From: Erinaceus europaeus
Lineage: Eukaryota; Chordata; Mammalia; Eulipotyphla; Erinaceidae
DNA length: 64,000 nucleotides
Direction: 5' to 3'
Assembly (NCBI RefSeq): GCF_950295315.1
Contig: NC_080185.1
Location: 45,551,237 to 45,615,236, forward strand
In this document: in pieces, positions 9,666 through 21,905 of the stretch
Layout: every line of letters starts with the position of its first letter
How positions within the stretch are numbered: position 1 is the first letter of the stretch
Made by a program: the position numbers and the translations under genes
Notes under the pieces: generated by a model
What the model was told of the DNA's origin: nothing
The model's database searches: none
The model's input: the letters and a program-made list of their open reading frames with translations, nothing else

Positions 9666-11584
9666 AAGAACTCATACAGTTCAACATAAATAACAAACCA
9701 ATAAAAAGTGGGCAGAATATATGAATAGACAGTTCTCTAAAGGAGAGATATGCATAGCTCAGACATATATGGAAATGCTCTAACTCATCACCAGAGAAAT
9801 GCAAATTAAAACCACACTGAGATACTACCTCACACCTGTGAAAATGGCCTTCATCAAGAAAACATAAGAGAATAAATGTTGCAAAGGATGTGGAGAGAAA
9901 GGAACTCTATTTACTACTGGTAGGAATGCAAACTGGTACAATCACTATGGAGAATATAATGGAGAATCCTTAAGAAAATACAGATGGAAATAACTAATGA
10001 TCCAGCACTTTCACTCCTAGGTATTTATCCAAAAGAGTTAATAACACGAATCTGAATAAATATATGTACCCCCACATGATCATAGCTGCATTATCCACAG
10101 TAGCCAAAATTTAGAAGCAACCAAAATGCCCTCAAACATATGACTGGATAAAAAAATTATGGGACACATACTCAATGGAGTACTACCCAGCAATAAAAAA
10201 GATGACTTTTCGTCCTTAGGTATAAAATGAATGGAACTCAAGAACATTATGCTTAGAGAAGTAAGCAAAGAGGTAAAGGAAAACCACAGGATGGTTTCAC
10301 TTATATATGGAATTTAGAGAACTGAACTCACATGCTTGAAACAAACAACCAAAGACAATACAATCCATATTTAGACTGTGGAAAACTATAGTGCTAACCC
10401 CTTGCATTCTCTTTAAGATCCTCATTTCTCCAAGTCCTGGAACCTCTAAGACTATGCCCATACTTCTTGAAATTTCTTCTCTATTATTCCTTATCACCAC
10501 ACCACCTGTAAACTTCAGCCAAATTGCTACTGGTGCTGCCATCCCACATCATGTCACTATAGAATTCTTACTGTGGACTGTAACCAGAGATATGAAGTCT
10601 GAGAAGTCAACCTAGCAATTTTTCAAATCTTGTGAGATCTTGCCTAACACATAGGACTACCTACATCCACATTAGATGACACATCATTTAACTAAGTAAC
10701 AGATACTAGATACAGGCTAGGGTTTAGGGTACTTGGTACAGGTGTACATGTATCCATAAGCAAGGAGAAATTATATAACTCAAAGTGAAAGTGCTCAGTA
10801 GTCCTCCATGAATAAACTTAGGCCTAATAAACCTGGAATCCAAGTTGAAGTGTTTAAAGAAGGCATCATGAATTCTCTAATTGATTAGACTTAGACAAAA
10901 TTAGCTTGACAACCTAGCAGAAAGGGCCAAAGAAGATATAACCCAAAAACCCAATTCTGTCTGGGTTCATCAAATGATACTCAATGCTTAAAAAATAGGG
11001 AGAAAGTTTAAGGTCATCAGATAAAGAGAGGATGAAAAACGTTGGATAAGGGCAACAGACAGGCTCACTTAATAATGGCCCTTTTGGTCAATATCACACC
11101 AACTCATCATCAGACGACCTAGTAGGGAATCCTTGGACTCCCACACAAATATGATGGGCCTAGAGCTCTAGTGGATCCTTCTCTCCACCACCACTGGTCA
11201 CTTACATCAGGAACAACGTTATAAACCCTCTGTGGGCCCTCCCAGGGCCTTGGACTCACCATAAAGCAGTGACCTTAGGGATAGTTCCAGTCTCTGAAGA
11301 GAGATTGGGGTATTCAGACCTGCCACTCAAGGAGGACTGATCCTGAGTGAGTGCAGCCAGCAATGTTCCAGGCTGTAACCAGGAGCTATGAGCTCAGACC
11401 AATATGGACTTAAACGTTGCACAGGGATATATATATATACATACATATATATGCCCACGGTCAGGTGGATGGAGGAAATAGTTAATTTTATACACAGAGC
11501 TTTTTTTCAAGGATCAGACTATTCACTGCCCTAATCCAACTTTCTAGCCCTTTTCTCTACGCTTACACAATTTTCACAGACTTT
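9666..11584 (+). mobile_element. Old L1 (copy 1), ORF2 C-terminus and 3' UTR
   Basis: ORF2 C-terminal wording (READING: QITALENALTHHQRNAN-like, then ...YLYPHDHSCIIHS near 10,050-10,100 and 'tactacccagcaataaaaaa') runs to about 10,300. It is followed by the family 3' UTR, including 'cctaacacataggactacc' at about 10,643, shared with 29,850. A TA-rich run lies at 11,427-11,456. Interrupted at 11,585 by a minus-strand L1. Confidence 0.75.
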
Positions 11585-13062
11585 CTTTTTTTATTTTATT
11601 TATTGGGGAATTAATGTTTTACATTTGACAATGAATGCAATCATTTGTACATGCATAATATTTCCCAGTTTTCCATATAACAATACAACCCCCTCTTGGC
11701 CCTCTGTCATCCTTTTTGGACCTGTATTCTCCCCACCCACTCCAGAGTCTTTTACTTTGGTGCAGTACGCCAATTCCAGTTCAGGTTCTACTTGTGTTTT
11801 CACTTCTGATCTTGTTTTTCAACTTCTGCCTGAGAGTGAGATCATCCCATATTCATCCTTCTATTTCTCACTTAATTCACTTAACATGAATTTTTCAGAG
11901 TCCATCCAAGATCAAATGAAAACGGTAAAAAACGTTTTTTTTATAGCTGAGTAGTATTCCATTGTGTATATATACCACAACTTGCTCAGCCACTCATCTG
12001 TTATTGGACACCTGGGTTGCTTCCAGATTTTGGCTCTTACAAATTGTGCTGCTAAGAACATATGTGTACACAGAGCTTTTTGGATGTGTGTGTTGGGTTT
12101 CTTAGGCTATATCCCCAGGAGAGGAATTGCAGGATCATAGGGTAGGTCCATTTCTAGCCTTCTGAGAGTTCTCCAGACTTTTCTTCACAAAGGTTGGACC
12201 AATTTACATTCTGACCAGCAGGACAGGAGGGTTCCTTTGACCCCACAAACTCTCCAGCATTCTTCACTGCTACCTGTTCTGATATATGACATTGTCACAG
12301 GAGTGAAGTGGTATCTCATTGTTGTTTTTATTTGCATTTCTCTGACAGTCAAAGACATGAAGCATTTTTTCATGTGTTTCTCTGCATTTTGGATCTCTTC
12401 TGTGGTGAATATTCTGTCCATGTCCTCCCCCCATTTTTGGATGGGGTTATTTGTTTTATTGTGCTTGAGTTTGGAAAGCTCTTTATATATTCTGGTTATT
12501 AGCCTCTTGTCTGATGTATGGCATGTAAAGACCTTCTCCCATTCTTTGAGGGGTCTCTTGGTTTGGGTAGTGGTTTCTTTTGCTGTGTAGAACTTTCTAA
12601 TTTAATGTAGTCCCATAGGTTTATGCTTGTGTTAGTCTTCTTTGTAACTGGATTTGTTTCATTGAAGATACATTTAAAATTTATATGGAAAAGAATTCTG
12701 ACAATATTTTCCTCTAAGTATCTGATATTTTCTGGTCAAACATTCAAGTCCTTGATCCACTTGGAATTTACTTTTGTATCTGGTGAAACACAGTGGTTCA
12801 GTTTCATTCTTCTGCATGATTCAACCCATTTTTTTTCCAACATCATTTGTTGAAGAGACTCTGCTTTCCCCATATAATAGTCTGGGCAACTTTGACAAAG
12901 ATTACATGTTCATAGGTGTGGGGGCTTATGTCCAGGCACTCAATTCTATTCCACTGGTGAGTGTGCCTATTCATGATCCATTAACAAGCAGTTTTATTAC
13001 AATGGACCTATAATACAATTTGAGATCTGGGAGTGTGATGCCTCCAGTTCTGTTCTTTCTTC

Positions 13063-13619
13063 TTAAAATTGTTTTGGCAATTCTAGGTCTTTTATGGTTC
13101 CAGATAAACATTTGTACATCTGTTCTATTCTCCTAAAAAATGTGGTTGGGATCTTGATGGGTATAGTGTTAAATTTGTATATGGCTCTGGGAAGTATATT
13201 CATTTTGATGATGTTAATCCTTCCAACCCATGAACATGGAATATCTTTCCACTTCTTTGTGTCTTTTTCAATTTCCTTGAGTAGTGACTCATATTTTTCA
13301 GTATACAAGTCTTTTATTTCTTTGGCTAGGGTTATTCCTAGATATTTTATTGACTTTGTTGCTATAATAAAAGAAATTGATTTCTGGGTTTCAACTTCTT
13401 CTACCTTAGTGCCACTGACTTTTGAATGTTAATTTTGTAGCCTGACACCTTACTGTACTGCCTGATGATTTCCAAAAGCTTCTTGCTGGATTCCTTAGGT
13501 TTTTCTATGTATACTATCGTGTCATCTGCAAATAGGGAGAGTTTGACTTCTTCTATTCCAATATGTATCCCGTCAATTCCTTGCTCCTGCCTGACTGCTA
13601 TGGCAAGAATTTCCAACAC
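13063..13619 (-). pseudogene. L1 ORF2 reverse-transcriptase remnant (copy 2)
   Basis: Two frames, 13,401-13,619 and 13,063-13,308, cover the FADD catalytic motif and the following connection region of an L1 reverse transcriptase. They are separated by stops and a frame change. The full family protein is about 1,275 residues; only scattered pieces are open here. Function in life was target-primed reverse transcription of L1 RNA; nothing functional remains. Confidence 0.8.
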
Positions 13620-14202
13620 TATGTTGAATAGTAATGGTGACAGTGGTCAGCCCTGTCTAGTACCTGATCTGAGGGGAAATGCTTCCAATTTTTCACAACT
13701 GAGTATTATGTTGGCTGTAGGTTTATTATAGATTCCACTATCTTCAGGAATCTTCTAGCTATTCCCGTTTTTAAAGCATTTTGATCATAAAGGGATGTTG
13801 TATTTTGTGAAAGGCTTTCTCTGCATCTATTGATATGACCATGTGGTTTTTGGTCTTGCTTTTGTTGATGTGGTGGATCACATTGATTGATTTATGTATA
13901 TGAATTCAACCTTGCATCCCTAGGATAAACCCTACTCGGTCTTGATAAACAATAGAATATCTTGCTGTATTTGGTTGGCTAGAATTTTGTTCAGTATTTT
14001 AGCATCTATGTTCATCAGAGATATTGGTATGTAGTTTTCTTTTTTGGTTGTGTCCCTGTCTGCTTTTGGTATCAAAGTGATGTTGGCTTCATAGATGCTG
14101 CAAGGGAGTATTCCAGTGTCTTCAATCTTCTGGAAGACTTTTAAAAGTAGAGGTACTCAATCTTGCTAATTCTGTCTTCAGCCTCATTTATTTTGTGTTT
14201 TC

Positions 14203-14454
14203 TTACAGAGTCTCATTTGTTGTTTCTGCATTTCTGATGACAATTCTTTCCAACTCTTTACTCACTCCTGTGATTATTTCCTTAACTAGGGTTTGGATGT
14301 TGACCTCATTATTTTGTGTTTTAACCTTTGGGGGGCTTTTAGCTGAACTCTTGTGCTGGTTCACTTCTCCAATATTTCTTCTTGTTGGTTTAACCATTCT
14401 GTATATTATGTTGTGAAGTCCCTCTCTCTCAGTACTTTTCAAAGTACTAATCAC
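14203..14454 (-). pseudogene. L1 ORF1 N-terminal fragment (copy 2)
   Basis: An 83-codon frame includes the phrase MVKPTRRNIGEVNQ, which recurs at about 45,940-45,990 in another L1 here. That recurrence identifies the family ORF1 start. Only the N-terminal part remains; the coiled coil, RRM and C-terminal domain are deleted. Confidence 0.65.
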
Positions 14455-15029
14455 TCTTGCCTGGACTGACTTGTGTCTAAGTTAGGTAATTAAAGGGTTC
14501 ACAGTTGTGGAAATTGACACTTGTTTCAATAGTATTTTAATCCCTGAGTTGGGACTCAGTGGCTTAAAAGCCTCTTTTGTTCTTTTTCTTCCCTGTAGGC
14601 TATGGGATCCTGAGGGCTTTTAAACTATAAGTAGGCTTCATAGCTTAATCACTGACTCCTGACCAAGAGATAAAGCAGGGTGGGGCAGAGATAATCCACT
14701 GGTTATGCAAAAAGACTCTCACAGCCCCACCACTAGGCCAATGAAGGGGAGTCCTCTCCTCCCTTCAGTTGTCTTTTTGTTGGTGAAACAGACTGGAGGT
14801 GGTGTCTCAACTGTTAAGCTGCTGGACTGTTACCAGCCACTTAATCTTTCCTTAGACTCCTCTCTGTCCAGGAGCCACACGTATTTGCACTCATAGGTGA
14901 TTTAATGGGTGCCTGAAGTCATTCTAGTACTGTCTTGTTGCGGTCCCAGATGACCTCCTTTGGTATACCTAGTTGTCCCAGGAGAGGAGAGGAAACACAG
15001 TTGCTACTGCTCCATAGCCCCGCCTCTGG

Positions 15030-15836
15030 AAGAAGATTCTTCTCAACTATTTTTATCCAACTTCAGGCTAGCTACCAATCTCAGGTAAAACTACCATAGT
15101 TCTGTGCCCCTAGGAACATGCCTAAAATGGATTTTCTACCATTCTTCTACCCCAAGATCCCTAATCTCATCTGCTTTATTCCTACTTTTTTGTTCCTGTT
15201 CATTAACTGTTTTGTGTCACTTTATGTCCTGCCACCTTCCAGACACCAATTTGCAGATGCTACCATGATTTCATCCCGACTGATGACCTCACTTAGTGTG
15301 TCCTGGAAGCTTATCTTTCCAGAGCTCTAGCCCACTAGGGAAAGATAGAAACAGGTTTGGGATATGGATAGAACTGCCAACATTCATATCTAGTAGAGAA
15401 GCAATTACAAACACCAGAACTCCTACCTTCTGCACCCCCAAAACAACCTAAATTCATACTCTTAGTGAGGGAGGGAGAAGTTATAGGAATAAGAGGTTAA
15501 GAGGGCTTTGAATTCCAACTCCATCAGCATCAAGAGAGAGAGGAAGAAAAGTAGAGGAATGTTTTTGAAGCAGTAATGGTGTTATGAGTAGCTTGAAGGT
15601 GGAGAGAGGAAAGGACTTGGAAGAAAATTATGTACAAATGTAGACAATTATGTACAAATGTAGACAGATAGTTGTAGAGATGATGCTTGGCCCATGTCTG
15701 CAAACTTAGAGGAACTGCTGTGGCTTACAGTGGGAAGACTGGGGATTCAGAACTCTAGTGGTGGTAATGGTGTGGAATTATACCACTGTTGACATGTAAT
15801 TTTGTAAATCAATATTAAATCACTAATAAAATAAAA
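15030..15836 (+). mobile_element. Old L1 (copy 1), terminal 3' UTR and A-rich tail
   Basis: This continues the 3' UTR broken at 11,584: 'agacaccaatttgcagatgctacc', 'gtgtcctggaagct', 'gaagcaattacaaacaccag' parallel 40,560-40,740. It ends in AATAAAATAAAAAATTAAG. A 19-bp unit (ATTATGTACAAATGTAGAC) is repeated in tandem at about 15,630-15,667. Confidence 0.75.
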
Positions 15837-15914
15837 AATTAAGAAAATCACAAAGTGCCTACACAAGTATGGATTGGCCTGTTATGGAAAATGGAGGTAA
15901 GAGCTATGAGGACT

Positions 15915-16108
15915 TTTATTTAAAATCTTTTTGAATATTTTACTTATTTATTTTGGAAAGAGATAAGAGAGAAATTAAGAGGAAGGGGGGAGATAGAGAG
16001 ATACCTGCACCACTTGTGAAGCTTCCCCCTGCAGGTGAATTCTAGAGGCTTGAACCCGGGTCCTTGTACACTGTAATATGTGTGCTTCACTAGGTGTGCT
16101 ACAACCCA
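15915..16108 (-). mobile_element. SINE-B, antisense
   Basis: The minus strand carries GGTTGTAGCACACCTAGTGA, then GGTTCAAGCCTCTAGAATTC and GGTGCAGGTATCTCTCTATC. The tail is AT-rich. 16,110-16,558 shows no further feature. Confidence 0.78.
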
Positions 16109-16560
16109 AACCTGAGATCTATGAGAATTTTAAGGTAATCTTACCCCATGTAGTCAGTCCTCTTCATACCTAGCTGCCTATTTTAGGAGCATACCACCCC
16201 CCTTTCCAAGTGAAAGGAGTTGGTGGAAGCAGTGGGTAAGGCATTTTTCTCCCCAACCCATTATATTCATTCTGCTTACTCAGAAATACCCCATTGGAAG
16301 CATATAAGTTATGCACTTCTGATTCACTTTTGGCAGTTGGTCCTATGACAACTTTCCCATCATCTCCCTTTATGACTACTCTTAAATAACTCACCAATAT
16401 CCAACACCCTATAGGCTGTCTAATCTTTCCTTGACATTACCACTCCATGGCTCTCTTCCTTTAATGTTGACTGGTGAATCCTTCTCATCCACACTCATGC
16501 TAATCAGCACCATTCCTGACAAAACAACATTATTTTTTTCATAAAGAAGTCTTCTTGTAG

Positions 16561-16856
16561 GAGGCTGGCCAGACAGTGGTATACCCAATTATGTGCATAT
16601 AGTACTAAGCTCAAGGACCTACAGAAGGATCCAGGTTAGAGCCCCCAGCTCCCACCTTCAGGAGGGACACTTCACAAATAGTGAAGCAGGTCTGCAGGTG
16701 TCTCTCTGTCTCTCTCCCTCTCTATTACCCCATATCCTCTCAATTTCTCTCTGTCCTATCCAATAAAAATAAAAAATGGCTGCCAGGAGCAGTAGATTCA
16801 TATTGCTGGCACTGAGCTCCAATGATAACTCTGGAGGTAAAAAAAAAAAAAAAAAG
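16561..16856 (+). mobile_element. SINE-L with SINE-B-like body
   Basis: The head GGAGGCTGGCCAGACAGTGG leads to TTCACAAATAGTGAAGCAGG, 'caatttctctctgtcctatcc', then the 3' block GGCTGCCAGGAGCAGTAGAT and a run of 16 As. Confidence 0.8.
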
Positions 16857-17059
16857 TAAAACTAGCATTTGAGTCTGGGATGTAGAATTAATTTTGTTAT
16901 AATGTAACCTCATTATTATTTTAAAATATTAGCATATACAGCAGACCTCCAAAAAAGTCATTACACAGGACATTGTTTACTTCTAGGTTTTATAATTAAC
17001 TTTGTACCTTTCCCAAGATGCCAATCTTTAAAATAAATTCAACTGTAATAGAAAAAGAT

Positions 17060-17285
17060 AACAAACAGAAGTTTAGAAAGAAGAACAGAAAGGGTAACTC
17101 AAAGCAGGATTTGACTGAGTTTATAGTAGGGTACCAAAGTAAAAATCTCTGGGTGGAAGGTGGGGGAGGATATTCAGCTTCACTAGGTGGGGAGGGCAGG
17201 GGGGAGGATGGGATGGGATGTGAAGCAGTCTTTTGGTGGTGGGAATGGTGCTTAGATAGAAAAAAAATAATTAAAAAAATAAAAA
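17060..17285 (+). mobile_element. Old L1 3' UTR fragment
   Basis: The order 'aagcaggatttgactga', 'agtagggtaccaaagtaaaaa', then a G-rich block and 'cttttggtggtgggaatggtg' matches the L1 3' UTR just after ORF2 at 39,598-39,740. Short and 5'-truncated. The 90-codon open frame that covers it is not a gene. Confidence 0.75.
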
Positions 17286-17299
17286 GGTAAGATAAGAAA

Positions 17300-17412
17300 G
17301 ATACCTCACCTGGCTAATGCACATGCTTTGTCAGGTTGAAGACCGGCCCTTACAACAAGGAGAAAACTTTGGTGCTGTGGTATCTTTCCCTCTCTCCCCC
17401 ATCGCTATCTTT
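17300..17412 (+). mobile_element. SINE-C fragment
   Basis: CACCTGGCTAATGCACATGC and 'aactttggtgctgtggtatctttccctctctc' share the head and 'accatagtgtctctctc' logic of the copy at 62,834. A short (AG)n run at 17,460-17,471 follows. Confidence 0.5.
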
Positions 17413-17487
17413 GTGTCTGAAAAGAGCACTGACTTGGAACAGTGAAGTCTAAGCAATTAGAGAGAGAGAGGGACTAATAAAAGCAAA

Positions 17488-17780
17488 CTGGCAGTCCAGC
17501 AGTAACGCAGCAGGTTAAGCGCGCTGGTAGCGCAAAGCACAAGGACCAGAATAAGGATCCCGGTTCAAGCCCCCGGCTCCCCACCAGAAGGGGAGTCGCT
17601 TCACAAGTGGTGAAGCAGGTCTGCAGGTGTCTTTCTCTCCTTTCTGTCTTCCCCTCTTCTCTCCATTTCTCTCTGTCCTATCCAACAACAATGACATCAA
17701 TAACAACAGCAATGATAACTACTACAACAAGAATAAAAAAGGGCAACAAAAAGGGAAAATAAATAAATATAAAAAATACA
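17488..17780 (+). mobile_element. SINE-A, full length
   Basis: The head CCAGCAGTAACGCAGCAGG has a good A box, with B box GGTTCAAGCCCC, GCTTCACAAGTGGTGAAGCA and an ACTACTACAACAAGAATAAA tail. Confidence 0.87.
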
Positions 17781-19150
17781 AGAGAATTAGCAAATTATTC
17801 TGAAGTTCTTACATGGATTCTTTAAAGCAATATTATTCTTAACAGATGGTTGGAATTTTAGTAGCAGGATTTGTATAACACTGACCTCAATACACAGAGT
17901 TTGTAAAACACAGAGAACCTGGTGAATCATTCTGTGTAAATGAACAAATAAATAAATAAGTCAGTACCTATAGCACCATAAGTATATAGGGCTAATTCTG
18001 ATGACTACCAGAACCTGTTTAAGTCAAATCCATTTATAGGCATCTAAAGTAATTTTCATGTTTGCTTGATATCTGGGGAAATACAACCAAAAACAAACTA
18101 AAAATAATATCCAGTGTCGTAATAACAAGTAAAATATTAATATTGCAAGGTGATGGGGTTTGCATGACTACACATGCAAAGATGACCTTGGGAAGTTGCT
18201 CTGGTAAGATGGAAGACAGGTGAAGCAATAAAAGAGATGAAGGTTGAAAGGACATAGCATTTTAAAACAGAACCACCTAATTATTTTTATTCTCCCTCTG
18301 GTATTTGTAATAGTTAATCATTTGGGAGCTTAGGTGGGTAGCAAAGTGTCTTTCACTCTTGGTTTCTCTTCTCTGACTACAATGTGTTAATGTGCTTCTG
18401 TAGGTTTTCCTCCCTAATCCCTTTGCATTAACAATTCCATTTTCTGCAGCTAAGACCTAGGAAAAACCGTTGGCTATACCAGCACCACTGTTTTTGCTAT
18501 GGCAGAGAGTAAAATCCTTAACCTGCTGTTTATCAGAATCTATGACATTGTTGAGGCATCTTGACACTGTCCCTGAAAATTTGGTTTTCTGCAAAGTCTC
18601 ACCTTGCCTTGTATTATTATTGTTTCTTGTTTATGAATGGGGATTAACGACATCTGCTGTCTGGGATTCAATGACTTCATGCTTTTAGCACATTTACGGG
18701 GGTTGGGGGGGGTAGTAGTCAAGATTAACAGAACTTCAAAATAATTTCCAAATCTCTAGACCTGTCTTTACAACTTTCTTTGAGAATAGACAGAAGCAAG
18801 AACTCTCTAAATAAGTGTTTCAGTGATAAAAATAGACAAAACAATAAAACACATCAAGGGAAGTGTGCGATTTGATTAATATGCTTTCAGCTCTCTAGTG
18901 TCTTTCTATGATATGTGACATGAAAACAAAAAATCCCCTCCCATCACTTTCATGATAAATAATAACTAAAGCAAAGACAGAGCAGTTTTTCCTTGTTCAC
19001 TGCTTATGGCTTTAGTACAGTGATGGCTTCTCCAGTTTGTCCAGTGTATAGATCACTTCTCACTGTCTAATGGACTTCAGAGACAATAGCCTCCCACAGA
19101 GAATGACTTAAACAGAAACTTGAACATAGCCACCAAACAAATAGAATTGA
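17781..19150. other. Unique-looking DNA, no recognised feature
   Basis: About 1.4 kb without SINE or L1 wording. Open frames here are short (at most about 73 codons) and show no recognisable domain or splice structure. Confidence 0.5.
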
Positions 19151-19154
19151 AAGT

Positions 19155-19920
19155 AAAGGGAGTCAATAAAAGCAAGACCAAAAACCATGATTATGTCAAT
19201 AGATGCAGAGAAAGCCTTTGACAAAATCCAAAACCCACTCATACTCAAAACACTACCAAAATGTGAAATTCCTCAAGATAGTGGAGTCCATATATAGCAA
19301 ACCTACAGCCAACATCATACTCAATGGACAGAAGCTGAAAGCATTACCTCTCAGATCAGGGACTAGACAGGGCTGTCCATTATCACCATTACTCTTCAAC
19401 ATAGTATAGGAAATTCTTGCCATAGCAATCAGGCAAACGAAAGAAATCAAAGCAATAAAGATTGGAAGGGAAGAAGTCAAGCTCTCACTATTTGCAGATG
19501 ATATGATAGTATACATAGAAAAACCTAAAGAATCCAGCAGAAAACTGCTGGAAGTTAATAGGCAATATAGCAAGGTGTCAGGCTACAAAATCAGTGTACA
19601 AAAATCAGTGGCATTTCTTTATGCAAACACTAAATCTGAAAAAAAAGACATCCAGAAATCACTCCCACCCATTGTTGCAGCAAAATCAATAAAATACCTA
19701 GGAACAAACCTGACCAAAGAAGTGAAAGACTTGTATACTGAAAACTAAGAGTCACTATTCAAGGAAATAGAAAATTATACCAAGAAATGGAAAGACATCC
19801 CATTGCTCATGGATTGGAAGAATAAATATCATAAAAATGAATATTCTCTCAAGAGCCATATACAAATTTAACTCGATACCCATCAAAGTTCCACCAAGCT
19901 TCTTTAAGAGAATAGAAAGT
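19155..19920 (+). pseudogene. L1 ORF2 reverse-transcriptase fragment (copy 3)
   Basis: The piece starts inside ORF2 at the '[12 protein letters not shown]' palm motif (about 19,197), passes [14 protein letters not shown] at about 19,360-19,405 and [10 protein letters not shown] at about 19,490-19,520, and stops in the 'PPSFFKRIE' region. Both ends are truncated: no 3' UTR or A-tail follows, so it is not a simple insertion. It aligns by eye with 37,480-38,260. At least one small deletion and two stops break the frame. Confidence 0.85.
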
Positions 19921-19924
19921 AAAG

Positions 19925-20800
19925 ATAGTAAAGGGCTTATTGATTTTTGCCCTCCTGTACTCTCACTTCTCATTCTGCTATCCAGAAGAAAAGACTGAAA
20001 GTTTAGTTGTAATTAGCAATGACAATATAGTCTTCTCTTTCTCCAACCTCATTAGTGCCTTTCACTAATGGTTACTTGATTTTCTGAAGATTACAATATC
20101 ACTTTTTTCTCAGTCTCCAAGTGCCCCTCATGGCTGCTGTTTCAGTGATGTCTGAGGTTAAGCAATGCCTTCACATGAAAAAGGCTGATATGCATTTATA
20201 CACAGGTAATCCTCAAATTGGAAACATCAAAAATCAGATGCACATTTAATATACCCATCCTACAAAATAGCAAAGCTCCACCATGTTTAGGATACTCATA
20301 TTACTCTGCAGTTGGGCAAATGCATCTAACAGGAAGGTGATTTTGCAATAAAGTGTTTACTATCCCACATAACTTGCTAAACATTGTACTGAAAGTGAAA
20401 AACAAAGTGCAACTATTGAAATTCAAAGTACAGATTCTGTTGAATTGCATTGCTTTCACAACATGGTAAATGTAAAAAATTGTAAGGCAAAGCATTGTTA
20501 AGTCACAGACTGTTTATATAGACAACTAAAAAGAAACAGCATTGAATGAGAGAAGGGTTTTGGAAAACCTTATTTCCGTGAAATCCAATTCATTTTCCTG
20601 TGACTCAACTTCCAGTCTTTACTTGTTCTCCATTTTACGACTTTGGAATCTGTTTCTGAAGTCCCTTCTCCTTTTTCCTCTAACATTGCCTCTCAGGAGA
20701 CACATTGTGCTCATTTTCAACAGCTGGTTTGTGATGTCTAGTTATAGCTTAAAGAGTACAAAGGATAACATTTTTTTCCCATATTATTGAAAAACTCTGG
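19925..20800. other. Unique-looking DNA, no recognised feature
   Basis: AT-rich sequence without repeat wording I know, and no convincing exon. Confidence 0.45.
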
Positions 20801-20804
20801 CTTC

Positions 20805-20890
20805 TGTTAATGGAGGGGATTGAACATGGAATGTTTGGTGCCTCAGGCATGCGTATCTTTGTGCATAACCACTATGTTATTTCCACATGT
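20805..20890 (-). mobile_element. SINE-C, antisense head fragment
   Basis: The minus strand gives 'aacatagtggttatgcacaaagatacgcatgcctgaggc' and 'atgttcaatcccctcc', the tRNA-like head also seen at 27,600 and 60,830. Confidence 0.65.
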
Positions 20891-20899
20891 AAATATTCA

Positions 20900-21259
20900 T
20901 TTTTTTTTCCGCCTCCAGGGTTATCACTGGGGCTCAGTGCCTGCACTATGAATCCACTGCTCCTGGAGGCTAATTTTTCCCCTTCTGTTGCCCTTATTGT
21001 GTATTTTGTTGCCCTTATCGTTGTGTTTACTGTTGTAGTTGTTATTATTAATGTTGTTATTGGATAGGACAGAGAGAAATGGAGAGAGAAGGGGAAGACA
21101 GAGAGGAAGAGAGAAAGACAGACACCCCCAGACCTGCTTCACCGCCTGTGAAGCGACCCCCTGAAGGTGGGGAGTCGGGGGCTCAAACCAGGATCCTTAC
21201 GCCAGTCCTTGCGCTTCATGCCACCTGCGCTTAACCTGCTATGCTACCGCCTGGCCCCC
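20900..21259 (-). mobile_element. SINE-L, full length, antisense, with target-site duplication
   Basis: The minus strand begins GGGGCCAGGCGGTAGCATAG and ends with the 3' block AGCCTCCAGGAGCAGTGGAT and an A-run. AAATATTCA at 20,891-20,899 and 21,260-21,268 flanks it. Confidence 0.9.
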
Positions 21260-21370
21260 AAATATTCACTTTTTTTTTTCATACTTAAGTATACCTCAAA
21301 TCAATTTTCAAGTATGTTTGATATAAGAACCAAGATTTCATTTTTTTCCATGTGGATATCCAGTTACTCT

Positions 21371-21642
21371 TTTTTAATATATTTATTTATTCTCTTTCTT
21401 GCTGCCCTTGTTTTTATTGCTGTAGTTATTGATGTTGTCATTGTTGGATAGGACAGAGAGAAATGAAGAGAGGAGGGGAAGACAGAGGGGGAGAGAAAGA
21501 TAGACACCTGCAGATCTGCTTCACCGATTGTGAAGCGACTCCTCTGCAAGTGGGGAGCTGGGGGCTCGAACCGGGATCCTTACATTGGTCCTAGTGCTTT
21601 GCGCCACGTGCGCTTAACCTGCTGGGCTACCACCCGACTCCC
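21371..21642 (-). mobile_element. SINE-A, full length, antisense
   Basis: The minus strand starts GGGAGTCGGGTGGTAGCCCA, close to my idea of the youngest SINE-A sequence, with B box GGTTCGAGCCCC and few changes elsewhere. Probably a recent copy. Confidence 0.88.
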
Positions 21643-21777
21643 AATATTCACTTTTTTAATGATCTAATACTCCTGTACACAGATCTCCAGCCAATGTGTC
21701 CTACTGTATTCCATTCCCAGACACCAGGTAGAACATCTCCATTTTGAGTGTCTAATGAGCAGGAAGATACAAATTTA

Positions 21778-21905
21778 TCTTATCCACCTGCAGGAGGGTT
21801 GTTTCACAAGCAGTGAAACGTGTCTGCAGGTGTCTATTTCCCTCTATCTCCTCTCTCAATTTCTCTCTATCCTGTCCAATAAAATGGAAAAATGGCCTCC
21901 AAAAA
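21778..21905 (+). mobile_element. SINE-B fragment lacking the tRNA head
   Basis: It starts in the middle at CCACCTGCAGGAGGGTTGTT, then CAAGCAGTGAAACGTGTCTG, 'tctctctatcctgtccaat' and the beginning of the SINE-L 3' block (AAATGGCCTCC). The 5' part is missing. Confidence 0.7.

Larger units (their letters stand above)
11585..15029 (-). mobile_element. Minus-strand L1 (copy 2) inserted in L1 copy 1, internally deleted
   Basis: The minus strand runs from a 5' UTR-like head near 15,029 through an ORF1 start (about 14,420), then jumps to ORF2 and finishes with the 3' UTR and tail at 11,585. Reverse-transcriptase wording is clear: the catalytic [12 protein letters not shown] at about 13,500-13,540, and 'YTEKYESLLKEIEKDTKKWKD'-type thumb text at 13,200-13,310. 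ORF1 beyond its first part and the ORF2 endonuclease are missing, so it is dead. I could not find a convincing target-site duplication. Confidence 0.85.

Noticed and set aside
10715..10735. GGGTTTAGGG as interstitial telomere repeat
   Set aside because: Only one and a half units, inside the L1 3' UTR and with a variant form at 29,930.
17488..17580. tRNA gene at SINE heads
   Set aside because: A and B boxes are present but no cloverleaf with matched acceptor stem; all such sites continue into SINE bodies.
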